Below, piece by piece: positions 44,179 through 56,994 of a stretch of 64,000 nt of DNA. Both the position numbers and the translations under genes were made by a program. The DNA comes from Tausonia pullulans (lineage: Eukaryota; Basidiomycota; Tremellomycetes; Cystofilobasidiales; Mrakiaceae): NCBI GenBank assembly GCA_951802195.1, contig OX637621.1, positions 1,550,001-1,614,000 of the forward strand, in the 5' to 3' direction. The notes beneath the pieces were generated by a model that did not search any database, was not told where the DNA came from, and saw nothing but the letters and a program-made list of their open reading frames with translations. Each line of letters opens with the position of its first letter. Within the stretch, counting starts at the first letter, position 1.

Positions 44179-45865
44179 CTAGTTTCCATGGACCTTGGCC
44201 ATCTCCTGCCCAATCCAGCCCATCAATGCGATGGCGTCTGCGAAAATCCCGGGAGGCTGTATCAGCGACCTCTTCTAACTCTCGATATCGCAGAAATAGC
44301 GTCTCTTACCTCCTCCCACTGATAGTAGATCATCAAGAAGGACGTCATGATCAGCATTTATCACAGCTGTCAGAGTGAACGAGGTACAACTTACTGTTGG
44401 CACACGCAAAGCCCTGATCGAATCGTTGCTTGACCTCGGTGCCGTTAACACCAAAGATTCCAACGAGCTTACCGGCAGCAAGAGCATCGGCCTTGATGCC
44501 GTTAATGACCTCCTGGATCTTCGGGTTCTCCTGATGCGGGTTGGAGGGCGCGAAGCCGAGGGAAAGGGAGAGATCATTGGGGCCTGAAATCGAACGTCAG
44601 CGACCACATGTCGTAGGGAGAGGAGGAGCAATATTGGCATACCGATGAAGAGCATGTCTGGAGGCACGTGAGCCGTCAGTCTCATGTCACATTTTTGCTA
44701 CGGAGGGCCAGGGACTCACCAATGCCAGGCACCTCGGCAATCGCTCTTGCGTTCTTGACACCGAGCCGGGTCTCGATCTGAACCATGATGATTGTGTTCT
44801 CGTTGGCGGCTGCGATACGTTTCTCCCTTCAGCTGGATTTACAACGGTTGCATTGTCGGCCCAACTCACATTCGGTGTACGCCACCAGATTCTGGCCATA
44901 GACGATGGGGGCGAATGGTGAGCCGGCGCCTCGGAAGCCGTTGAAGGAGTTAGGGTTCTTGTCCGTCGAGGGGAACTTGGCGGCTGCGACGATGGCCTTG
45001 GCTTGCTCCTAGAAGGTGTTGGGTGAGCGTCAGCTCCTAGGTCGGTCTGCTTTAAGGCGTGTGTGACTCGAGAGACTGACAGGTGTCTCAATCACTGGAA
45101 GAGAGGGCAGACAGAAGTCAGCGTCGATTCTTCATTTGCAAGAGACCTTTCAACCCAGTAATTCAATCCAGGACTCACTAGGAAGCATGATACCGTGTGC
45201 TCCAGTGTCAAGGGCACTGTCAGACGACGACAAGGGCGGGATCAGAAGGGTTAGGAGACATGCACCGTCGTCTGCGTGCTCACCGCTTGATGAGCCAAGG
45301 CTCTGGAGCGGGCACTCGGACGATCGGGGAGACTTTAGGATCAAAAATTTAGCTGGAGTGCACGCAGGAGATAGGATACAGAGGGAGAGCGAGCGACACA
45401 CCTCCTTGCGAGGCGATGGCCGCAACCTGATGTAAGATGAGCGCCAGTCAGCCTTCAATCCTGGGCGAAGGCAGAGGCAGCAGATCGTACCTGTGCGTGC
45501 ATCGTGTCATCCGAGATATTTCCGTGCTCTCCATCGATAAGAATCCACTACGAGGGACGGAGGAGTTCAGCAGAAGAACGAAGAGATAAACCGCCAAGTC
45601 AGAAGACCCACGTCAAATCCCTGAGCCGCAATCATCCGCGCAATGTGATGGCCTGGAAGCATCTGCCAGCAGCCTAGTCGGTCACAAGAAGCGCTATCAG
45701 AATCCTGTACTCCTTGAGAACGAGAAGTATACCAGCCTCACCAAGCGCAGGCTTGCCTCCAGCCTTAAAGCGCTCGAGGACAGGGTGGAAGCCCTTGAGA
45801 GGAGCCGGGGCGGTGGCAGATGAGGAGCCATTGGTGTCACTGAGGGGAGCCTTGAATCCGTACAT
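44179..45865 (-). CDS. HpcH/HpaI family aldolase
   Basis: Many small exons run from the ATG at 45865 (MYGFKAPLSD) to the stop at 44179 (EMAKVHGN). Conserved blocks in order: PGHHIARMIAAQGFD, WILIDGEHGN (active-site region), TGAHGIMLP, the metal-ligand region VQIETRLGVKNA with the acidic ligand in QIET, IGPNDLSLSLG, and GIFGVNG near the end. The family are class II, metal-dependent pyruvate aldolases such as 4-hydroxy-2-oxovalerate, 2-keto-3-deoxy-L-rhamnonate (fungal LRA4) and 2,4-dihydroxyhept-2-enedioate aldolases. Which substrate is used cannot be told here. It lies in tandem, same strand, with the AlkB-like gene, 420 bp apart. Individual exon ends were not all fixed. Confidence 0.85.
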
Positions 45866-46285
45866 GATTGGAGGAAGCGAGAATAAGAGGAGGGAAGGGA
45901 GAGGGTGTAGGTTGGAGAGAAGAGAGGGAGCGCCAGCGCGAATACACCGAGAGCTCGAGAGCTCGCTCGTCCGGAGGGTCGGGCCGATTCCGGGTGGGCC
46001 GACGCTCGGATGAAGCCGGTCTCCAATGGTTCTGCATCGCTCGGCATGCCCTTTCCCCCGAGATCTCAAGAACAGGCATGGTGCGGCGTACCAGAAGTGG
46101 ATAGACGGACGGGTTGAGCTTTCCGTTGCCTTGACTCTCTTTCCTACGTCGAGCGCGCGAGGACGAGAGCAAGGGCGCTTTGGGCGGTCGGCCTGGACCC
46201 CGGCCGAGCTTTGCCGCTGCTCATGCGCATATCAAGTTGAGTACAGTTTAGATGCAATGCTTTCGATCATAAAATAAGCGTGTTA
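45866..46285. other. Spacer between tandem minus-strand genes
   Basis: The 420 bp hold the promoter of the HpcH/HpaI aldolase and the 3' flank of the AlkB-like gene. Nothing else recognised. Confidence 0.5.
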
Positions 46286-48034
46286 CTACATCGTTTCCTG
46301 AAGCAACTGGAAGAATGAGCATCCTTCACGTGGGGTATGTTCATTGGGCGGCGCGACACTTGCGGTCTTGATGTTGCAGAGCCAGTAATGGGCGTGCGAA
46401 CTCTCCGGGTCCGCCGTGGATGACTTGACAAGATGCTTTTGGTCGGCTTTGAGGACGCTGTCATGTAGGAAGGAGAAGAATTTCAGTCAGACAGACTTGC
46501 AGCGTGACCAACAGGGCGAGCCGCACCAAGGCAATTTGCAGTGGCACAGAGGCGTGCGCGCTGGCGAGAAGTCTGGATGATAGAACCTAGAGCGCCGCAA
46601 CGTTGCGATGAGCATATGCGCGTTTGGGCGAGCGAGCAGATGAAACACACCGAAAGGTGATACCGATCCGGCACCGGTAACCCTGGCGCTGCTCACGCGG
46701 AACAGGGCGGCGCTCCTCGTCCCAAGCGGGGCGGAAGAGGTTGATGGCCTTGACGGCCGGGACAGAATGCTTGTATTGCTCCTGAGATGGAGGTAGCATG
46801 ATGAGGAGCTGAAGAGAGAAGCTGTCATCGCCTGAGAAGAGAAGATATCGAGGCTAAGGCACTTACAGTGTTGTGATTCATCGGCACGTCATAGTTCCTA
46901 ATCTCACCCTCGCTCTCTCGTTGGGCTGGGTCCTTTGCTGGTACTTGCCGAAGCCGGAACATGCGCGAGGTGCCAAGCGTCAAGGAGGCGATGGTCGGCC
47001 ACGGCCCGAGGTAGGTAAGTTGGTCTGAATGGGGTCCGACGCTGAGGATAGGTCAAGATCAGAGACACGAACTCCGCAGCAACCGACAAACTGACTCGCC
47101 CAGAGTCGGCACCCTCATATAGGTTGACAGCCGCAACCGTCGCTTTCCAATCCCCCGTCCACTCGCCCTTGAACCGCCGCCGTCGCCTCAGCTCGGCGTT
47201 GACGACGGGCTCGATGAGGTCGGCCACTCGCTGGAGTAGTGGCGGGAACTTTCGAGGTGCATCGACGACCCGTCCGTTGTACCAGTACGAGGCCGCCTCG
47301 GTCATCTGCTCAGGCGTGTAATCTGGGCCCTTGCTTTCGGACACGTAGAAGGCGGTGGTCTGAAGATGGCAAATTGAAGGACCTCAACGAAAGACAAGCC
47401 CTGTGACCGAGACTGTCGCTCGACTCACATGAGGCGACTCGACTTCTCGGGCGTTGATGTTCCATTTGAGTTTTTGAAATGTGCGTGATTCAGCGTGCAT
47501 GGCGTAGAAGAGGGCCGTAGCCAGCTCGGGTGAAAGTGGCGAAGGCGGAGCGATTATGCAAGGGAGGTGCTTGGCCAACAGTGCATCCGTCGCAAGGACC
47601 AAAGTGGAAAGCGAGGCTCTCGGAGCCGCTGTCTTGCCCTTCTCAGAGGATGAAACGTCCTTGAGCATTGCGAGATCGAAGACTGGCTTCGATGCCTTGC
47701 TTGTCTCTGACTTGGAGCAAGCCGCCGATGCTGACGCGTCGACAGCGGTCGCCTCGCTTCGCGACGTCGTTGCGCTGGCCGCCCTCTTGGCCAGTGGAGG
47801 CTGGGCAAAGTTTTTAAGGGTAGTCTGGGTTTGCTGCCTCTTTTTCTTCTCCCCCTGCTTGATGGGAAGGCTGCTGCTCGTCTCGCCGATCTCGCCGAGG
47901 AGTCTCTCGGCCGCGGCTTCTGGAGAGCCGTCGCACTCCACCAGAACCCGCAGCAGTGCGTCCTCCGGGTAGGTCGCCGGATGGAGGAGGGACTTGAGGA
48001 GCGCAAGGAGCAGGTCGGTATCCTCCTCGGGCAT
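46286..48034 (-). CDS. CUE-AlkB-GRF dioxygenase (2OG-Fe(II), AlkB family)
   Basis: Six or so exons from MPEEDTDLL at 48034 to the stop at 46286. Residues ~5-45 resemble a CUE ubiquitin-binding helix bundle (LLHPATYPEDALLRVLVECDG). The middle is the AlkB fold: YTPEQMTEAASYWYNG, the iron ligands His and Asp in GPHSDQL, distal His in KHSVP, and the 2-oxoglutarate arginines in RIGITFR. The C-terminus forms a GRF-type zinc finger: CHCKLP, YWLCNI, GCSFF. The enzyme should oxidatively remove alkyl groups from DNA or RNA bases, in the nucleus. This three-domain order is known in some fungal AlkB homologues. The start may lie further upstream; the frame is open there without an obvious ATG. Confidence 0.85.
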
Positions 48035-48392
48035 GCCAGATTCCAGGTCGTCGTGGCTGGAGGAGACTGACTGTCGTCTGCCACATGTGGCCGCCGCCTA
48101 GCTTCGAGGCGAGTTGAGGCGCTGCGAGTCGTTCTGCTGCGCGTCTGCATTTGATTGACGAGGCCAATTGTGACAGCAAGTGCCATTCTGAAAAAAAAAA
48201 CATACATCATTATATGGCGTCGATCTACAACAATCTTCATCGGCTCCCGATCGGCCTTTGACAAGTGGACTCAATACCGAAGGAAGTCGCACGGCCCGAT
48301 CGACGGCCCCTTCTCAGCTGTCTGTCCCGTCAACTCCGTCGTCCTCTCTTACTCCGTTCTCTTACTCCCCAAACCACGACCCGACCCTCGCC
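48035..48392. promoter_or_regulatory. Divergent promoter, AlkB-like / COQ6
   Basis: The 358 bp between starts. It includes a run of ten A near 48190 and a pyrimidine-rich stretch before COQ6. Confidence 0.45.
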
Positions 48393-50559
48393 ATGTCCTT
48401 GAGCCTCGCCTTGCGGCTACACCGCCGCCCCAGCAGCAGCAGCCACGGCGTCCTTGTCCGGTGCTACGCCCAGAGCACCAACGACGCGGCTGCCCTCCCG
48501 CTCGCTGTCGCGCGCCCAGAGCCGACGGACTACGACGTCGCCATCATCGGAGGAGGCGTCGTCGGCCTCGCTCTGGCGGCAGCCCTTGGTATGTTGGTGC
48601 CCTGAATCGGCTTTACCAGACCGTGAACACCATTGTTGACGTTACGCTCAGGCTCGCGGCCATCGACGTCCCACCTTCGAACGTGCCTCGTTGAGGCGTC
48701 CGATCTGTCCAAGATCGAGAGCTGGTCACTGCCCCCGGGCGAGTGGAGCAACCGCGTCAAGTCGGTCACCAACGAGAACCGGGATTGGCTCAAATGTGAA
48801 CAACGTTTCCTCTTCCTGTCTGGAGGCAGAGGATGAGACCCTCTGCACCATTGGAAGAAGCGCGCGCTGACCCGTCTCCGAACTTCTGCCCTCTTCCTGA
48901 AGACCTCGGCGTTTGGCACTACGTGGACCACTCGCGGCTCGGGCCCATCGAGGAGATGCAGGTGCTCGTTGCTCTCTTCTCAATTCGATCCGGCACAGAG
49001 GCTTTCGATCGGGCTCTTGACTGACGAACTCGTGCTCCAGGTCTGGGACGCGTTGACGCCCTCGCGGCTCACGTTCACGTCTCCACCGCCGCAGCACATG
49101 TCCACGCTCATCGAGGACCTTAACCTCCAGCGTGGGCTGCTCAAGATGATTCGAGAGCGCACCCCGAATGTGGAGCTTATCGGTGGCACGCGCGTCGAGG
49201 GAATCGCTCGAGAGCAGGGCGTGGGGGGTGTCGGCGAGTGGCCCGTCGTCCGCATGACGGGCGGTAAGGGCCTCAGGGCTCGCCTCATCGTGCGTAAAGT
49301 CCCATCTTCCTCTCTATCGTCATTGCCTGTATCATTGGATTACGCTGATCCCTGCACCTTGCGCGCACGGTGCAACTTAGGTCGGCGCTGATGGCCTTCG
49401 CTCCCCCGTCCGCGCGTTCTCCGGGATCGAGAGCCTCGGGCACTCGTACAACACGCACACCATCGTCTCGGTCCTCGAGCACAACCCTTACCCTTCACCT
49501 CCAACACCGAGGACACTGACGGCTTTCCAACGGTTTCTTCCCTCGGGCCCGCTCGCCTTTCTCCCGCTCTCCAACGACAAGGCCTCTCTGGCATGGCACA
49601 TCTCGCCCCCGGAGCTCTCGGCCGCTGTTAAGGCCCTTCCCGAGGAGTCTCTCGTGCTCATGATCAACGCTGGATTCCGTCTCCCTGAGCACGGCATCAA
49701 GCACCTCCTCTCTTGCGTCCTTGCTGCGCACCAGAAGGATCCGTCAAGCCCCTACTCGTTCCAGGAGATCCTCGACACCATCGCCCTCATCGAGACCTCG
49801 ACAGGCACGATCGAACCCCACTCCCCTCAATCCCTGATCCATCCCGCCTCGCCGCACGGCATCCCTCCTCGAGGCCACCACCTCGTCCCTCCTCTCATTC
49901 TCTCCCTCCAGCCCAAGACCACGGCGTCCTTCCCGCTCGCCTATTCCCATGCCGCCTCGTACGTCCGCCCTCGCGTCGCTCTCGTCGGCGATGCAGCGCA
50001 CACGGTCCACCCGCACGCCGGGATGGGCCTCAACCTCGGTCTCGCAGACGCTCGGTCGCTCGCGGCGCACCTCGATCGGGCGTTTGCGGTCGGTGGGGAC
50101 CTGGGCAGCATGGTCTCGCTCAAAGGGTACGAGAGGGAGCGGTGGATCCCGAACCAGGCGGTGCTCACGGCGACGGATGGCCTGGAGAAGGCCTTCAGGA
50201 CGGAGAACTCCGTTCTGCGGTGGGTCAGGTCCACGGGGATGGACGTCCTCGAGGAACTCGAGGGCGTCAAGGGTCTCATCATGAAGGGTGCGTCGTGGGC
50301 TCGCTCTGTTCCCGTCTCCTGGTCGAGGTTCCTGACTATCTCTCTCTCTCCTCTCTCCTAACGCGCAGAGTCCGGAGGCTCGCCGGACGGCTCCAAGCCC
50401 CGCGCTTCGACCGTCGCACCCACGCTCGCCAGCTTCGTCTCCACGGCCGTCTCGACCGCGGAGAGCATCTCGGCCGTCGCCAGCGTCGTCGGCTCGATGG
50501 CTGTCCGGGGAGTCAAAGCCGGCATCGACGGGGCGCTCCATGGCGGTGGGAAGCGATGA
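48393..50559 (+). CDS. COQ6: Ubiquinone biosynthesis monooxygenase COQ6
   Basis: Six exons (48393-48588, 48652-48795, 48903-48961, 49041-49289, 49381-50287, 50369-50559) give 581 residues. The first ~30 residues (LALRLHRRPSSS) are basic and hydroxylated like a mitochondrial presequence. Then come the FAD dinucleotide motif VAIIGGGVVGLALAAAL, NRVKSVTNENRDWL, the GADGLRSPVR block and the second FAD motif VALVGDAAHTVHPHAGMG. This is the UbiH/Coq6 hydroxylase family, which adds the C5 hydroxyl to the coenzyme Q ring inside mitochondria. An Ala/Val-rich tail (~60 residues) extends beyond the usual end. Convergent with the debranching enzyme gene, 144 bp apart. Confidence 0.95.
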
Positions 50560-50703
50560 GGCGGAGGGCACGAGGTCTCTCTCGACTGTGTTTTCCCGCG
50601 TCCAAGAAAGGTGGAAGGAAGGAGAATCACGCCATCATTTATGATTATCGACTAGGAATGAGAGGGACAGAACGAAAGAAGAAAGACAACAAGGTCACGA
50701 GAT
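50560..50703. other. Convergent 3' flanks COQ6 / GDB1
   Basis: Only 144 bp separate the two stop codons, so the 3' UTRs of the two genes probably overlap. Confidence 0.6.
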
Positions 50704-53700
50704 CTACTGCTTGCTGTATTTGGTGACCTCCTCGAGGACATCGAGAATGGTGCTTGCGGACCAAGCCTGGGTCCGGCAGCTGTCGTGGCAGTACTGGCCG
50801 TTGGAGTTGGTGAGCTCAGGGAGACCCGCCCAGGAGTCCTCGGCAATGTGCTTGCGGTGCACCTGGAGGACGTGCGCGATGTAGTGGAGGGTGACGGTCG
50901 GGTCCTGGAAGAATCGAGAAGCGGGTTAGCGAGATCTATCGATGAAGTATGGGGGGGGGGGAGGGGGGGGGGGGGTTTGGATAGAGAGACTTGGGGTGCT
51001 TACCTCCTTGCCCTTGCCAACCTTGGTGTCGAACATGAGGTAAGCCTTGAGGAACCATCCCATCGGGAAGACCCATTCCGGGCCCTGGTGGTACTGTGGG
51101 TCGACAATGCAACGACGTCAGTGCGGCATTCACTTTCGCCCCCAATCGCGTGTGTGATCGCGACTTACGTTCCATCCCTTGGCGACCGACTGGTCGTGGG
51201 AGTCATTCGAGTTATCGTAGTCGCCGTGGTACTGCGAGTCCGACGGATCGAGCGTTTTCATGCCGAGCGGACCACGAAGGTGCTTGTCGGCAAGCTCGAG
51301 GGCCACGAGGGCCTTCTCGGGCGTAAAGAGCTCTGGAGCGACAATCATGGCGATGGCTAGAAGAAGGGGATGGATAGGGTCAGATTTAAGGGTTTCAGGA
51401 CCAGAGAAGCGAAGGGCGACGAACGGAAGTTAGAGCGGAACTGGTAGTCGGACCACTCGCGGCCCTCGCCCGAGCCGTAGACGTCCTTGTAGATGCCCCG
51501 GCGGTTGACAAGGCTCGAGTTGACGTTGTATTGAGCGTCGTCAGCAGGGTCTGTGAGTAAGCAAGTTATTAGCTTTTGGAATAGAGAGGCTGCAGGAGGG
51601 AGAAAGCAACGACGCACTCTCGGGGACGTAGTAGTTCTTCTCAAACGAGGCCTGGAGGAGGTCAGACCACTGCTGGTAGGTGATGAAGGTCTTCTTGCCG
51701 TCGACTGCAGGGAACTCTGCTCAGAGCGGAGACTAAACAACCCCCTAAAAAAGAAGACACTTCTAACTCACCTTCCGCGTCAACACCCTTGAATGGGAAC
51801 TTGCCCTTGCTTGAAAGGTCCGCGAGCCAGCGCAGAGTGCTCTTGAGCAAAGCGGTGATTTCGACGGGTGCGCCATCGCGAGGCGTTGCGGGTAGACCCT
51901 TGTTGCCGGCTTTGGCGGATTCGCCCATTTTGTCCTGCCAGGTGCCGCAGTTCCCTGTGGCCACCGAAGGGAGTTGAAGTTAGCGAGGGAAAAAAAACAG
52001 TGTCGTCCTGAAGGGATCACCCACATCGGTTGCCGCCAAAGATAATGCCTGTCTTCCAGTCTGTGTAGATCTTCTGATTGAACCCCCTGTCGTCCATCTG
52101 CATATCGAGATTCGGTCCCGCATTGTATTCGCGGAACTCGATCCCCTGTGCATGCCTCTGAAGAATTTCCTGAATGAGCTCGGCGACGGTACTCGACCAG
52201 CTGTAGGCACGGGCATCGTCCCAGGGGACCCAGGTGTCGTCTGCGGGGAAACGGCGCTTGACGGTGTCGGAAAGAATGGAGAGGCCGTTCGGGGCCGAGG
52301 CAACGTAGTCCTGGATGTTTTGGATGAACCCTGGGGAGGGGAGGAACTTTTCAGCGAGAGAGCACAATGACGAAGAGAGGGAGCCAGCACTCACACCAAG
52401 GTCCGTCGCGGCAATTGTACCGCGGGGTGCGGCCCGAGTCTAGCAGGTTCGGGACCAGTCCATGTTTGAGAACCGATCCAAATGCGAGAATGTGCTCCCT
52501 CGCCGCCGGGAAGGCCCCCGTCGTAAGGAAGAGACCCCTTAGGGAGATGAAAACGTCCCTACCCCAGCAACGAGCCCATGAAGTGCTGAAGTGGGGGAGA
52601 CCGGCCGCGAGACTTGCGACGGGCTTAGCCGGGTCGGGAGAAAGGGATGCCGACTTGACGAGACCGTACATCTGAACGGCGCAGAGGGCGAGGTCCTGAG
52701 TGAAGGTGTGGCCAGAGGAGATGAATACCGAACACTGCTCGACGACGGCTCGACGCGCGGCCTTGTAGGCCTCGTACATGACAATGGCGAAGTACTTGGG
52801 TCGCATGAAGGACGGAACGGTCGCCTTGATAAGCTCGAAGCGCTTCTTGAACCAGGCGGCAGGCTCGGCGAGGTTGGGGAACGTCGAGACTTGCCTAGAT
52901 AGGGGAAGAGTCAGCACGAGAACTCAAGACAAAGGCGAATAGCAGAGGACGAACTTCTCAAGGCGATGAACGACGTAGTCAAGCGCCCACGTTCCTTGGC
53001 GGAGGTGGTCGCAGAGCGCTGCGCCGAGGTCGTTGTGGCGGATGATGGGCCTGAGCGGAGCCATCCATCCCTGGAGACCACAATAGACAAGGGGCCCGTA
53101 GTTCGGAATAGTATAAACGCCATCTCCGCCCGTGGCGTCCTTCTCCTCGCCATCCTCGCGGTGAAGAACGACGTTGAGGTCAACGAGGTCTAGCGCCTTG
53201 AACGCCTCGTCCGCTCCCGCCCGGCAGAGCTCGTCGAGGTCGTTCGTCGTGCCAGCCATACTCGTCGCAAACACCATGACTGACCCAGGCGGAAAGATGT
53301 CGGGCACGGAAATCTCTGTGAAGGGACCCTGTTCGTCCTCTCCGACGTTCTGCGCCGGGAGGGGGACGTCGATGAGCTCCGAGGGGAGACCGCGGAGAAT
53401 CTTGGCATCCGAGACGTCCTCGTACGAGGGGATCTTGATCGAGGCGCCGACGATATACTTGGTCTGTGTGCGGGAAAGCTTGATCGGGTTGACTTGAGTG
53501 GGAAGAATGGGAGATCAGTATTTGAGGGGAAGGGGAAAAAGGCGAAGGTGGTGGAACAGGACGGACTTTGACCGCGGGACTGGAGATCATCTTTGTTGAA
53601 CGCTGTGTGGGCGACAAGGAGGTAGCCCTTATGCGTCTCTGGGTGGACGCGGTGGACGACGATGTACTAGAGAGGGGCAAAAAGGGTCAAAATCATCATA

Positions 53701-56700
53701 GACGGTCAGAGAAGAAGCAGCAGACGACGTACGTTGTTCTCCTGGTGGACGTGCCCCTCCGAGTACCCATCGAGGATCATCTCCGTGTGGAGGTGGTTAA
53801 GAATCCGCTTGATCCTGCCGATGCCCCTGTCGACGCCCTGCCCGCCAACATCGTAGAGCCTCGTGTCCGAAACAAGGTCGAGGAGTTTCGGGTAGAGGTC
53901 GTCGAAGCCCTTGTTGGACCCAATGGCCGAGAACGAGAACGTCGCGAGCGCGCCTGTCGCAAGGGCGTCCTCCGCAGATCTCTTGTCGAGTATCGACTGG
54001 TTGTCGTGTGTGACGTCCATGAGGGTCGCATGCGGGGCGGAGCCGAAGATTGGGGTGACGACGCAAGGCCTTGAAGGACCTTTGCCCGTCGGCGAGGCGA
54101 GGACGTCCGGTGAGGTGAGACACGAGCTGTCCATCGATCCAACGGGCTTGCCGACGCCATGCCTGTAAATGAGCCGCGACTGCTCCTTAGGGTCAAAGCC
54201 GTTCATCAACTCGCGGATAAGCGAGTTGATGCCGAGCTTCTGAACAAAGAGAAGGTCCATGTCTTCCGACCCGGTGAAAAGCTCGGCGACAACCAGCAGG
54301 TTCGGGTTCCGGACCCGCGCGGCGTCAATCATCGCCACACCGACTTCGATTGGGGTCGAGTGACAGTTGTCGAGTCGGAAGCCGTCGAACATTCCGGCGA
54401 GGAGCTCGCAATAGGTCGTCATGTGCTTCCAGAGCCAAGGGTTGTCCGAGGGCTGTTTCCCGTACCGAAGCTTGACGCAGTCGCCCCAGACGATGACCTC
54501 CCGACGGAGGTACGCCTTCGAGGGTCGCTCTGCAAAGTTCGCCAGAGGGTCGGCGTCCCAGATCCAGCCGTTGTTGGCGAGTGCGAGCGAACGCGGGTCG
54601 TGCTTGCTCGTCTTCTCGTTCTTGGGGAGCCGGGTGAAGTACGAGCCGACGAGGGGCGACTTGGCCGAAATCTCGCCAAGGCGGAGACCGCCAGCTTCAA
54701 GGCGCTCGTACTTCGCCCTCGAGACGACGTTCTCCCTCTGTGCACGGGCGTCGTCGTCGGCCTCGCGATAGAGGTCGACGTTGACGATGTCCAGAACCTG
54801 ACCGTAGGCGTCGACGGAGAGACCTGCGGCGGCGACGAACGCCTTGGCCTGATCGAGTGGGATCCGGGTGGTGTACCGACCTGAAAGGGCCCCGAGGCCC
54901 TCGATGACGCCGGATGACTTAAGGATCGACGCGAGCGCCTCGGGAGACTGGCCCGCAACTGAGGGACCCGTCCACACCGCTGAGTCAGCGGCGACACCGT
55001 TCGAGGCCGAGGCGAGCTCGCTCTTGTGAGCGGAGACATCAAGGATGTAGTACTCGTAGAGCTTGAGCCTAGTGATGGCGCGCTCCACGGCGGCCCCGAC
55101 GGCGGCAAGGTCAGCATCTGAGTCGATCTTAGTAGGCGCGTCGTTGGCCGCGAGGTTGGCCGAGAGCTCGAGAAGAGCGCTGTCGAGCTCGAGCGCGGGA
55201 AGAAGGTGAGGCGAGTTGAGAACGTTATAGCCTGGGAAGTAAAGCGACGGGCGTCAATTTCACCCCACATACGGGGGGGGAAAGAAGAAAGAAGAAAAAA
55301 AAAGCCGAAAGGCGAGCGAGCAAGCGACGAGCCAGCCAGCTAGGCAACTCACCAGACTCCGGGTGGTCCTCGAGCCAAGGGCTGTTGTTGGCTGTGTGGT
55401 TGAGGACGACGTCCGTTAGGCTGAGCAAGCCGTACTCCTCCCGGCACCGTTTGATCATCTCGCCAATCTCCTTGACGCCATCGCCGGCCTTGTTCTTGGC
55501 CCCACCCTCGTAGAAGAGAGCCGGGTCGAAGCGAAGCTGGTCGAGGATCGAGTACGGGCTGCCGCTCTCGCCGCGCTCCTGGAGGGGTGTGAAGTGCAGC
55601 ATGTTGTAGCCCCGCTGGCTGGCCTCCTCGAGGTAAGGCGTCCACTGGGAGATCGGGCCTTGCCACTTGGCGATGACGGAGAGGATGACGAGACCGTCGA
55701 GCGGGAGGAGAGCGGGTCTCGAGCCGGTGCTGGCTCTGAAGAGCGCCTGCGATGAGGGGACCGGCGAGAGCTGCGGGGTGAGAATGGCGTCCCGTCTTGG
55801 GAGCAGGATGATTGGGTCGACGGAGAAGTAGCCGACGGTCGTCTGAACCCGTTGGCCATTGGCGTCGTCGTGCTCGATGAAGTAGGCGAACGAGCCGGAG
55901 TGGGAGATGGGGACTGTAAGAGGGAGTCAGCAGGGCATGGGTATGTCTGTATGAGAGAACATGGTCGCGGGGCGTACCGTCAATGTGGATTGGCTTGGAA
56001 AAGTCCGTCGGGAGCCTCATGAGAGATGATGATGACGAGGCGTCAGCCTGCGAACGAGCGACCGATGGCAACAAGCGCGTTCGTTCATCCGCCACTCACT
56101 TGCGCTCAGCCCATCGCCCGCGCTGGAAGGCGCCGCCGCCGAACGGGAAGTCACTCTTCAGGACCCCGTTCCTCGACGCCGCGGTCCCGGGCTCGATGGC
56201 GATGCGGAGGATGTACGGACGAGGGTGGGGCGGCGGGAGACGGACGTACTGGCGGCGAGAGGAGGGAGGCGTCAGCACATATTGCGAGCGAAATGATGGC
56301 CAGCTCGCTACAGCGCCGAGTTAAAGGAGCAGAGCACAACGCCAGGCAGGACCCCAGAGAGGGAAAAGCCGTGGGAGAGAAGGAAGAGAGCGACTGATAA
56401 AGAGGGGGCCCCGTCGTGATGCCTCCCGCTTGCTTCCCTTCTTCTCCCCCTCCCCACCCCCTTCCTTGACAAGGGACGAAGAGACAAACCCCGCGAGACG
56501 CGATGACGCGCGGGCGAACGACGGTCCCTCGCCTGCCTTCCCCCCTCCCCCGTCGGTCCGCTGTCCCGTTCGTCCGCCCTTCCTGCAGCCCAAGCCAGAG
56601 AGAGCCCACTCACGCGAGCGGCATACGCAGGGGCGCCGTCAGCCTCGAGCTTGAGCTCCCAGACCTGGATCGGCTTCTCGCCCTCGACGGCGGCGCCCTC

Positions 56701-56994
56701 GAAGAACGCGATGCCCTCATCGGCAGGCGTCTGGACCTTCTTCTTGGGCGGCAGCGTCGAGGCCATCGTTGGCTCCACCTTGGGGATGGCGATGGACGCG
56801 GGCCTCGTCGAGGCGGGCGAGGGAGCAGGGGCGGCGGGCTTGCTGCTTCCGTTCGTCATTGTCGTTGTCGCCGGAGCGGCCGAGGCGGGCACGGCCTGGG
56901 GGGTCTCGCCCTTGGTTGAGTGCGCGGGGGACGCAACGGCAAGGGCCTTTGCGGCGGCGGCCTTGGCCTTGGAGACGACCTTCTTGGCGGGCAT
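50704..56994 (-). CDS. GDB1: Glycogen debranching enzyme
   Basis: A large multi-exon gene from ATG 56994 to stop 50704. The first ~80 residues are Lys/Ala-rich and disordered. The 4-alpha-glucanotransferase half shows [16 protein letters not shown], the nucleophile Asp in [11 protein letters not shown] and the acid/base Glu in [13 protein letters not shown]. The amylo-1,6-glucosidase half shows [37 protein letters not shown] and ends [10 protein letters not shown]. The protein moves maltotriosyl units and then removes the alpha-1,6 branch glucose of glycogen in the cytosol. One intron (about 50950-50985) holds G-rich runs. Another intron lies at about 55240-55350 between [11 protein letters not shown] and DHPESG. 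Confidence 0.95.
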
